Positions 1 to 5,513 of a stretch of 9,963 nt of DNA are shown here, piece by piece. The position numbers were made by a program, and so were the translations under genes. The notes beneath the pieces are model-generated. The model had not been told where the DNA came from. It saw nothing but the letters and a program-made list of their open reading frames with translations, and ran no database searches. Position 1 is the first letter of the stretch, and each line of letters begins with the position of its first letter. The DNA is from JAWXVE01 sp044425575 (GTDB lineage: Bacteria > Bacillota > Clostridia > Lachnospirales > Lachnospiraceae). The stretch is taken from NCBI GenBank assembly GCA_044425575.1, contig JAWXVE010000077.1:1-9963 (forward strand). The letters run 5' to 3'.

Positions 1-54
1 AAGAGTTGATGCTACCATAGAAAGTGCCAAACCCAGTGCTAATACCTTTTTCAT
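1..54 (-). CDS. Extracellular solute-binding protein of the carbohydrate ABC transporter, N-terminal fragment (signal peptide only)
   Basis: The gene runs off the left edge of the window, so only 18 codons are present (MKKVLALGLALSMVASTL). What is seen is a short basic start (KK) followed by a hydrophobic stretch, the beginning of an export signal. A strong GGAGGA ribosome binding site lies 6 nt upstream of the ATG (61-66). It is inferred to be the substrate-binding lipoprotein of the importer because it directly follows two CUT1-type permease genes on the same strand, and those families nearly always travel with a binding protein. The lipobox cysteine, if there is one, lies outside the window. 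The substrate cannot be inferred from this fragment. Confidence 0.7.
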   Translation of the reverse strand, partial: MKKVLALGLALSMVASTL

Positions 55-85
55 TTTAAATCCTCCTTTTGATATAATGTGTATG

Positions 86-114
86 TAAGCGATAGAGGCA
101 TTCTATCGTTCTTA
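86..114 (-). other. Intercistronic stem-loop between permease and binding-protein genes
   Basis: On the minus strand the permease stop codon opens an inverted repeat. TAAG, a two-base AA bulge and CGATAGA pair with TCTATCG and CTTA across a 5-nt loop, giving 11 base pairs. No run of T follows, so it does not look like an intrinsic terminator. It sits between the last permease gene and the binding-protein gene. In many sugar importers such a hairpin stabilises or separates part of the transcript so that the binding protein is made in excess. That role is an inference here. Confidence 0.55.
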
Positions 115-1053
115 CCCTTTTACTGCACCAATTGTTAATCCAGAGATAATGTAGCGCTGGAAAAACGGATACGCACATGCGATTGGTACAACGATCAATA
201 CTACAAGCGCCATTTTCAAACTGTTAGATGGTAAGTTGGCCGCTATTGACTGAGCTTCCACCCCAAGACTTCCCGCATTTTTCGCTAAAAAGTCAGCTTG
301 TTGTTGCATTCTAATTAATAAATATTGTAACGGCATATGATCTGGATCATTCGCTACGTATAATAATGCTAGATACCAATCATTCCAATAAGCCAAAGCT
401 GTTAACAATGAAACCGTAGCAATACCTGGCTTTGCAATTGGGACAATAATCTTAAATAATGTATTATACTCACCACTACCATCGATAGATGCCGATTCAA
501 TCAACTCGTCTGGAACAGAGCTTTGGAAGAACGTTCTCATAATAATCAAGTTAAACGGATTCAATAACATAGGTACGATTAATGCTGCATAATTCTCATT
601 CATTCCAAGTGCTTTCGTTACTACTACAGTAGGTGCAAGACCACCACCAAACAACATAGTGAAGAAACAGAAGAATGTGAAAAATTGACGATACTTAAAA
701 TCTTTACGAAATACCGCATATGCATAAAGCATGGTCATAAATACACTTAAAAATGTTCCTAGAATAGTTATGTAGAAACTATTGAAATACGATAACCATA
801 ATTGTTTTCCTAAGCTTTGAATATAGGTAAAGGCTTCTAGTGACCATTCCTGCGGGAAGAACGAGTACCCTACTGCACGAATACTGTCTTCTGATGTAAA
901 TGCGATAATAAATACAAATATAAATGGTATAATACAGGCAAGTGCAAATGCCCCTATTACAATATGAATTCCAACTTCTGCTTGAACGCTAACTGCATTC
1001 AACTCTCTCTTCTTTGGCCCACGCATAGAAGAATTAGTTTTTGATTTGCCCAT
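112..1053 (-). CDS. Carbohydrate ABC transporter permease, CUT1 family, YtcP-like (MalG-type)
   Basis: Inner-membrane permease subunit of a sugar or oligosaccharide importer, 313 residues. It has about six hydrophobic segments, starting at residues ~28-52. The cytoplasmic EAA loop that docks the ATPase is clear at residues 186-205 (ESASIDG, then nine residues, then IIVP). The C-terminus, FQRYIISGLTIGAVKG, is typical of the YtcP/AraQ branch. The ATG at 1053 was chosen over an in-frame ATG at 1104 because GGAGGA lies 7 nt upstream of it, and the longer version would add 17 residues overlapping the previous gene. The gene starts 13 nt after the stop of the LplB-like permease gene, and its binding site abuts that stop codon, so translational coupling is likely. 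The ATPase is not in the window. Such transporters often share a common MsmX-type ATPase encoded elsewhere. Confidence 0.95.
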   Translation of the reverse strand: MGKSKTNSSMRGPKKRELNAVSVQAEVGIHIVIGAFALACIIPFIFVFIIAFTSEDSIRAVGYSFFPQEWSLEAFTYIQSLGKQLWLSYFNSFYITILGTFLSVFMTMLYAYAVFRKDFKYRQFFTFFCFFTMLFGGGLAPTVVVTKALGMNENYAALIVPMLLNPFNLIIMRTFFQSSVPDELIESASIDGSGEYNTLFKIIVPIAKPGIATVSLLTALAYWNDWYLALLYVANDPDHMPLQYLLIRMQQQADFLAKNAGSLGVEAQSIAANLPSNSLKMALVVLIVVPIACAYPFFQRYIISGLTIGAVKG

Positions 1054-1069
1054 CTTCTTCTCCTCCTTA
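1051..1069 (-). promoter_or_regulatory. Ribosome binding site overlapping operon junction (sets the start of the YtcP-like permease)
   Basis: The stop codon TAA of the upstream permease (1069-1067) runs straight into GGAGGAGAAGAAG and then the ATG at 1053. The strong Shine-Dalgarno sequence at about 7 nt fixes the start. Its contact with the preceding stop codon suggests terminating ribosomes can reinitiate. Confidence 0.85.
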
Positions 1070-2053
1070 GAATAAGCTACTATCTTCATCAACTTTACGA
1101 ACAACTGCGTTCGCTGTCATGATACAGATAAATCCAATTACATTTTGCATCAAACCAGCTGCAGTACTATATCCTAAGTTTGGAACTGCGGTCATAATTC
1201 GATAAACGTATGTATCAATTGTCTGTGTAATAGGTATAAGCGTTCCACTTCCCATTGGCACTTGGTAGAATAAACCAAAGTCTGAATTAAAAATCTTACC
1301 AACATTCATGATTAATAAAATAACAATCATGGTTTTTAAGTGTGGCAATGTTACATAGAAAATCTGTTGCATCTTAGTTGCCCCGTCAATACTTGCTGCT
1401 TCATATTGAGTTGCATCAATTCCTGTAATGGCTGCCAAGTAAAGAATTGTAGTGTAACCAACATTCTTCCAAGCGTTGGCAATTACAATAATGTATGGCC
1501 ATGGTTTTAAATCCGCATACCAGTTATATGCTTGAAATTGGTCATATCCCCAATTCACCAAAACTCGGTTGACCATCCCATAAGTCGGATCAATAAATGC
1601 GTATAAGAAGTAACTTACAACTACCCAACTCAAGAAATATGGAAAGAACATTAAAGTCTGGTATGTCTTAGCCACAAACTTGTTGGTAACTTCGTTGAGC
1701 ATGACTGCAAATGTAACCGAGACAACAAGTCCTGTCACAATAAACACCGCATTGTATCCTAGCGTGTTGCGGAACATAAGCCACGCATCACTTCCCGCGA
1801 AGATAAACTTGAAATTGTCAATCCCATTCCACTCACTGTTGATAATATTGTTGATCAGTCCCGGATCTTTTGTATACACCTTGTAATTCTTGAAAGCCAT
1901 AACAATACCGCCCATTGGCAAATATCGTAATAGGACTAACCATATGGCTCCTGGTGCAACCATACTTAGTAGTACCAAGGTTTTCTTCATACTTGCAAAA
2001 CCTTGACTTCCCTTTGGGGATGTACTTTTTGCTTTTGCTGCTGCGTTTGACAT
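1067..2053 (-). CDS. Carbohydrate ABC transporter permease, CUT1 family, LplB-like (MalF-type)
   Basis: First permease subunit of the importer, 328 residues, paired with the YtcP-like subunit immediately downstream. After a short polar N-terminus (~1-23), hydrophobic segments begin at ~24-44. The LplB-family features LLRYLPMGGIVMAFKNY (~41-57) and the FFPYFLSWVV segment (~136-145) are recognisable. The EAA loop is intact at residues 218-237 (EAASIDG, nine residues, VTLP). The start at 2053 has a perfect GGAGGA site 7 nt upstream. An in-frame ATG at 2107 would add 18 residues but has no comparable site. It is the first gene of the operon, about 120 nt downstream of the predicted transcription start. 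LplB/YtcP permeases usually import complex plant or host oligosaccharides, so the exact sugar remains open. Confidence 0.95.
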   Translation of the reverse strand: MSNAAAKAKSTSPKGSQGFASMKKTLVLLSMVAPGAIWLVLLRYLPMGGIVMAFKNYKVYTKDPGLINNIINSEWNGIDNFKFIFAGSDAWLMFRNTLGYNAVFIVTGLVVSVTFAVMLNEVTNKFVAKTYQTLMFFPYFLSWVVVSYFLYAFIDPTYGMVNRVLVNWGYDQFQAYNWYADLKPWPYIIVIANAWKNVGYTTILYLAAITGIDATQYEAASIDGATKMQQIFYVTLPHLKTMIVILLIMNVGKIFNSDFGLFYQVPMGSGTLIPITQTIDTYVYRIMTAVPNLGYSTAAGLMQNVIGFICIMTANAVVRKVDEDSSLF

Positions 2054-2066
2054 CTTCTTCTCCTCC
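2051..2066 (-). promoter_or_regulatory. Ribosome binding site setting the LplB-like permease start
   Basis: GGAGGAGAAGAAGATG reads on the minus strand. The whole 16-base initiation region is identical to that of the second permease gene (1051-1066). It decides the start at 2053 against the upstream in-frame ATG at 2107. Confidence 0.85.
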
Positions 2067-2104
2067 AACTTTACTGTAAAGCCAATGATTGTATTGTGCC
2101 TTGA

Positions 2105-2121
2105 CATTATTACGAATAATG
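2105..2121 (-). other. Leader stem-loop upstream of the sugar-transporter operon
   Basis: Within the ~120-nt untranslated leader (about 2054-2173), CATTATT and AATAATG form a perfect 7-bp inverted repeat around a 3-nt loop. No T-run follows, so it is not an attenuator of the usual kind. A second, weaker pairing (CTTTA/TAAAG) lies just upstream of the ribosome binding site at about 2068-2080. I do not recognise a known riboswitch in this leader. Confidence 0.4.
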
Positions 2122-2179
2122 CTTGGTTTTATTTTCACTACCATAACATGTTGCACAAATCATTTCACTTATCTGTTAC

Positions 2180-2208
2180 ATTATATAAAAAAATTCTCAT
2201 ATAGTCAA
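2180..2208 (-). promoter_or_regulatory. Promoter of the carbohydrate ABC transporter operon
   Basis: On the minus strand TTGACT (2208-2203) and a perfect TATAAT (2185-2180) are separated by exactly 17 nt of A/T-rich DNA. This is a near-consensus vegetative (sigma-A type) promoter. The predicted transcript starts near 2173, leaving a leader of about 120 nt before the first permease gene. Confidence 0.8.
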
Positions 2209-2227
2209 CAAAACTTGGGTTTTTCTA

Positions 2228-2250
2228 TTGTTTTTGCACAAAAGTAACAA
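2228..2250. promoter_or_regulatory. Imperfect inverted repeat upstream of the transporter promoter, candidate operator
   Basis: TTGTT and TTTTG on one side mirror CAAAA and AACAA on the other, around a CA centre at 2237-2238. The symmetry is interrupted by a 2-nt insertion (GT). It is centred about 65 nt upstream of the predicted transcription start, a position usual for an activator. No regulator gene is present in the window, and the repeat is A/T-rich, so chance is possible. Confidence 0.3.
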
Positions 2251-2270
2251 AAAAAAACAATTAACTTGTC
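2249..2270 (-). terminator. Weak candidate terminator after the mscS gene
   Basis: About 20 nt after the channel's stop codon, the minus strand has a short stem (ACAA / TTGT with flanking A-T and G-T pairs, 5-nt loop) running directly into nine T residues (complement of 2249-2257). The T-run is strong, but the stem is short and A/T-rich, so termination may be incomplete. The transporter promoter lies only about 40 nt further on. Confidence 0.4.
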
Positions 2271-2291
2271 TATAGGTCTATCGAGCAACAA

Positions 2292-3164
2292 TTAGAACGT
2301 TTCTTTTCCAAAGTTTGAATGGTTCATATGCACGTCTATTTGTGGATATGGGATCTCAATTCCTTTCTTATCCAAGCACTCTTTCACTTGCTCCATAAGA
2401 GTCCAACGAACTGCCCAATAATCTTCATTTGCCACGAATCCACGTACACCAATTACAACTGCACTATCTCCCAATTCATCGACATAGACATTGCGTTCCA
2501 TATCTTTAATGATTCTTGTTTCGCCTTCTATCATCTGTGCCAAAACAGCCTTAGCTTCCTGAATATTAGCAGTATATGAAATACCTACTTTAATATCTAG
2601 CCGCCTTGTTTTCGTAGTTGTTAGATTCGTAAGGCTTGTATTGGCTAATATACCGTTTGGCAAGATTACAATTCTATCATCAGGTGTTCGTAATCTTGTA
2701 TAGAATAATTCAATTTCTGATACCGTACCTTCATTGCCCTTATTATCTTCAATAATATAATCCCCTACTACAAATGGCTTAAGTAGAAGAATTAACACGC
2801 CACCAGCAAAATTAGATAAACTACCTTGAAGTGCCAAACCAATTGCAACACCAGCGGAACCTAGAATGGCAATAATAGAAGCTGCTTCCACTCCAAAATT
2901 AGATGCAATGGTTAAAAATAATACGACGTACAATAACACTTTAATCAGAGAGTCTAAAAATTGTATTACACCTTGATCTGCATCGGATTTCTTAAGTGCA
3001 TTGTGCAAAATTTTGCGTATGACTTTAATTACTTGCATCCCCACAAGAATTACTATGATAGCGACTATCACTTTCATCCCGAGGGCTAAAATAGATTGTA
3101 GCACCATGTTTTGCGTACTATCAATCACTTCTTGCAGTCCAATGAATTGTAATAATTGTTCCAT
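2292..3164 (-). CDS. mscS: Small-conductance mechanosensitive channel, MscS family
   Basis: A 290-residue membrane channel expected to open under membrane tension and release solutes during hypo-osmotic shock, acting as a homoheptamer in the family. The length matches E. coli MscS (286 residues). Predicted membrane helices lie at ~22-50 and ~66-89, with the pore helix TM3 at ~93-128. TM3 carries the hallmark GSAGVAIGLALQGSLSN (102-118), rich in Gly and Ala for helix packing. The soluble vestibule follows, with the family signature VILPNG at 166-171. The start at 3164 is supported by GAGGA 6 nt upstream. It is a single gene with its own promoter, divergent from the 80-residue acidic protein gene. 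The assignment to the family is firm, but conductance and solute preference cannot be read from sequence. Confidence 0.95.
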   Translation of the reverse strand: MEQLLQFIGLQEVIDSTQNMVLQSILALGMKVIVAIIVILVGMQVIKVIRKILHNALKKSDADQGVIQFLDSLIKVLLYVVLFLTIASNFGVEAASIIAILGSAGVAIGLALQGSLSNFAGGVLILLLKPFVVGDYIIEDNKGNEGTVSEIELFYTRLRTPDDRIVILPNGILANTSLTNLTTTKTRRLDIKVGISYTANIQEAKAVLAQMIEGETRIIKDMERNVYVDELGDSAVVIGVRGFVANEDYWAVRWTLMEQVKECLDKKGIEIPYPQIDVHMNHSNFGKETF

Positions 3165-3219
3165 GATACTTCCTCGTTTTCGCTATAGTAGTATGTCTAT
3201 TCTCTGACTCATACACAGT

Positions 3220-3248
3220 AGTATACTCTTTATTTACTTTTTTGACAA
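3220..3248 (-). promoter_or_regulatory. Promoter of mscS
   Basis: On the minus strand TTGTCA (3248-3243) and TATACT (3225-3220) are separated by 17 nt. Each hexamer matches consensus at five of six positions. Transcription would begin near 3213, giving an untranslated leader of about 48 nt. Confidence 0.7.
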
Positions 3249-3278
3249 GTAGTCAATCATTAGAAACACTGTTAGTTT

Positions 3279-3307
3279 TTGACAACTTTCTCAAGTAATG
3301 GTACACT
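3279..3307 (+). promoter_or_regulatory. Promoter of the 80-residue acidic protein gene
   Basis: A perfect TTGACA (3279-3284) is followed after 17 nt by TACACT (3302-3307), preceded by TGG, which makes an extended -10 element. Transcription should start near 3314. An in-frame ATG at 3298 lies inside the promoter and so cannot be the translation start. The sequence TTTTTGACAA at the -35 (3276-3285) also occurs at 3239-3248 beside the divergent promoter. Confidence 0.75.
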
Positions 3308-3339
3308 GCTACATAGAAAACGGAGAGGAGAATCTACAG

Positions 3340-3582
3340 ATGACAGATGATAATCGTGCATTTTTACAACGAATTAATGAATATGCCGAAGAGGTATTAG
3401 GAGACATTGACCCACAAAAAACACAAGTTTCCATACAACTAGACAAGTTAAAGCCGCTAATGGAACAAATTGCCAAGGAAGAGCAAACTACTGTGGAAGA
3501 TATTTTCATTCGCTATATGGATGTAGCTAGCGATTTTGCCGCCTTAAATGAACAAGAGTTTCAATCGGACTTAGGAATCTAG
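3340..3582 (+). CDS. Small acidic protein of unknown function (80 residues)
   Basis: I do not recognise the family. The product is 80 residues, soluble, without signal peptide, membrane segment or cysteine. It is strongly acidic (18 Asp/Glu against 7 Lys/Arg) and looks mostly helical: an N-terminal amphipathic stretch (~5-20), a break at GDIDP (21-25), then two more helix-like stretches (~33-48 and ~51-72). The start at 3340 is set by GGAGAGGAG ending 9 nt upstream and by a promoter that excludes the in-frame ATG at 3298. A dedicated extended -10 promoter and a strong terminator just after the stop argue that this is a real, monocistronic gene. It is divergent from mscS and convergent with the EAL protein gene. 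Any link to either is speculative. Confidence 0.8.
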   Translation: MTDDNRAFLQRINEYAEEVLGDIDPQKTQVSIQLDKLKPLMEQIAKEEQTTVEDIFIRYMDVASDFAALNEQEFQSDLGI

Positions 3583-3584
3583 AA

Positions 3585-3615
3585 AAAGGGAATCTATGAC
3601 TTATAGATTCCCTTT
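3585..3615. terminator. Bidirectional intrinsic terminator between convergent genes
   Basis: A perfect 13-bp inverted repeat (3585-3597 with 3603-3615) surrounds a 5-nt loop. On the minus strand the stem is followed by TTTTT and on the plus strand by a weaker TTTAAAATT. It begins 2 nt after the stop codon of the plus-strand acidic protein gene. For the minus strand, the last four sense codons and stop codon of the EAL protein gene (K-G-N-L-stop) lie within the 5' arm and loop, so coding sequence doubles as terminator. Confidence 0.85.
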
Positions 3616-5439
3616 AAAATTCCTTACATATTCATTAAATTCTTCCATAGGCATTGGTTTTGCATAATAATAACCTTGCGCCATATCACATTCAATTTCT
3701 GCGAGAAACTTAGCTTGTTCTTGTGTCTCTACTCCTTCCACAATCACTTGATAATTTAGACTTTTAATCATCTGTATTAAATATTTTAAAATATTTACAT
3801 TTTTACCAGAATCATCTTGCAAAAACACCTTGTCTATTTTAATTACATTCGCCTTAATGGTAGATAATATATTAAGAGCTGAATATCCGGATCCAAAATC
3901 ATCAATTGAAACAGCTAGTCCTTGTTCTTGTAGCAGTTCTAGGTTCTTAGATAACAAGTTCTTATCATCTGTAAAAGTAGACTCTGTAATTTCAATTTCA
4001 ATGAAATTCTTATCTACTTCATATTCATCTAATAATTGTATAATAGTTTCTACAAAATCTTGTTCTTCATGGTGCTTTCTCGAAAAATTAACCGAGATTG
4101 GTATTACATCAAGTTGCTGATCCAATTGCGAACGAATGTAGGATAAGGTTTTTCTTAGCACATAAAAGTCTAGCCGCTTAATTAATCCATTTTCTTCAAA
4201 AATAGGGACGAAATGATCAGGTGCTAGAATGGTTCCATCTGGATAAATCCATCGCACTAATGCTTCTGCTCCTATAATATGTTCTGATTGCAAATCTATT
4301 TTAGGTTGTAAGTAAATATGAAATTCATTATTTTCCAGTGCAAACTTCATATTCGTAATCACTTGATTCTTTAGTAAGTCTTTCTCTCGCAACCTTTCAT
4401 TGTAGAGACAACATTCTGTATAACCATTATTCTTAATCGATTGCCGTGCAAGATCTGCTAATTTATACGTATGGTGTATGGCCTCTTGACTTCTATCTGA
4501 AATAGCGCAAACTCCGCTAACAAAAAGCAGATTTCCTATACGAAATTGAGTATTCATAAGAATTGTAAATTCTCGACACATAGCAATTACTTCTCTGCGA
4601 AGTGCTTCTAATTCTTGATTTTCTACTAGCAACGCAAATGTACCTCCACTTACGCGCGCAACATAGTGGCATATTGGTAGAATCTTCCTGCACTTCGGTC
4701 CAAATGATTGAAGGATTTTATTGCCAATCTCTCTTCCATACGTTTCATTAATATATTGAAAGTTTGTAATGGTAGCCACTACAATAGCATAACTCATTAT
4801 ACGATTCTCATTCACTACTTTGTGAATATCTATGTAATATTTATCAAGATTGGGCAACTGCGAAATAGAATCATAATACAACAACTGCTTTGTTTCACGA
4901 TGGCTTAATAGTAGGTGGAATTTAGATGTATGGCTATATATAATAGTTGCAAGGCCTTTCATTAGAATCTTCTCTTCTTGCGTCCAAGTGCGCTCCTTCA
5001 TACAATCAATAAAGACTAAATGTGCCATCTCATCTTTATTATACTTAGAGCGTATAGATATCATGGAATGAAATCCATCTTCCTCACTAGTATGATGAGT
5101 AATGCTTGAATCAATAATCATCATGCCTGTTTCATCATACCAATCTAGAAATTCTGTTACAGAAATATCTTGATACTTCTCCGATAAAGCGGAATAGTAC
5201 TCCTTGGAAGCATCATGAATCCATTGACAGATAATCTTCTGCTCCCTATGGGCATCACTTTGAAACAACACAATAGCATCCACATGGAATAACCGTCCCA
5301 CTTGGCCAAAAATAATCTCCATTGCTTCATTGCCATCCCGTGCTTCTTCTAGTACACCAAGAGCCCATGGTAAAATATTATGAATTTCCTCTACCTTATA
5401 TTTAGTTGTCTCATCTTGTCCTGTAGCTTCTTCTTGCAT
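3601..5439 (-). CDS. GAF-like / degenerate GGDEF / EAL protein, predicted cyclic di-GMP phosphodiesterase
   Basis: A 612-residue cytosolic signalling protein with no membrane segment. Residues ~25-175 look like a GAF-type sensor domain. Residues ~185-345 form a GGDEF domain whose signature is degraded to SGGTF (264-268, after R262), so diguanylate cyclase activity is not expected. Residues ~354-606 are an EAL domain with its metal and catalytic positions in place: EALVRW (392-397), N451, E483, DDFGSG (513-518), K534, EGVET (568-572) and QGYYYAKP (588-595). The expected reaction is hydrolysis of c-di-GMP to pGpG, with the degenerate GGDEF possibly sensing GTP, as known for some family members. 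The start at 5439 has GGAG 7 nt upstream. It follows serA by 74 nt with no visible promoter or terminator, so cotranscription with serCA is likely. Its 3' end is built into the terminator. Confidence 0.92.
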   Translation of the reverse strand: MQEEATGQDETTKYKVEEIHNILPWALGVLEEARDGNEAMEIIFGQVGRLFHVDAIVLFQSDAHREQKIICQWIHDASKEYYSALSEKYQDISVTEFLDWYDETGMMIIDSSITHHTSEEDGFHSMISIRSKYNKDEMAHLVFIDCMKERTWTQEEKILMKGLATIIYSHTSKFHLLLSHRETKQLLYYDSISQLPNLDKYYIDIHKVVNENRIMSYAIVVATITNFQYINETYGREIGNKILQSFGPKCRKILPICHYVARVSGGTFALLVENQELEALRREVIAMCREFTILMNTQFRIGNLLFVSGVCAISDRSQEAIHHTYKLADLARQSIKNNGYTECCLYNERLREKDLLKNQVITNMKFALENNEFHIYLQPKIDLQSEHIIGAEALVRWIYPDGTILAPDHFVPIFEENGLIKRLDFYVLRKTLSYIRSQLDQQLDVIPISVNFSRKHHEEQDFVETIIQLLDEYEVDKNFIEIEITESTFTDDKNLLSKNLELLQEQGLAVSIDDFGSGYSALNILSTIKANVIKIDKVFLQDDSGKNVNILKYLIQMIKSLNYQVIVEGVETQEQAKFLAEIECDMAQGYYYAKPMPMEEFNEYVRNFKGNL

Positions 5440-5513
5440 AAATACTCTCCTAAAGACTCATGTCTCCTACTCTGCCGTTACCTATCCGCTCTCCTGTAAT
5501 GACTTATGACTTG

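Noticed and set aside
73..78. TATAAT on the plus strand near the left edge, considered as a promoter
   Set aside because: No -35 hexamer lies 16-18 nt upstream, and there is no plus-strand gene downstream.
1833..2156. Open frame of about 107 codons on the minus strand overlapping the start of the LplB-like permease gene
   Set aside because: It lies out of frame over a clear family member, has no ribosome binding site, and its product is low-complexity basic sequence without a recognisable domain.
3298..3339. In-frame ATG at 3298 as an alternative start for the acidic protein
   Set aside because: It falls within the -10 region of the promoter, before the predicted transcript start, and has no ribosome binding site.
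5450..5461. Three-codon minus-strand ORF (M-S-L-stop) with an AGGAG in front, just upstream of the EAL gene
   Set aside because: It overlaps the EAL gene's ribosome binding site and could in principle regulate it, but a three-codon frame with a generic AGGAG arises easily by chance and nothing else supports it.
5440..5513. Gap between serA and the EAL gene, examined for a promoter or terminator
   Set aside because: It contains a direct repeat AAGTCAT and several AGGAG-like strings but no convincing -35/-10 pair and no stem followed by T residues.
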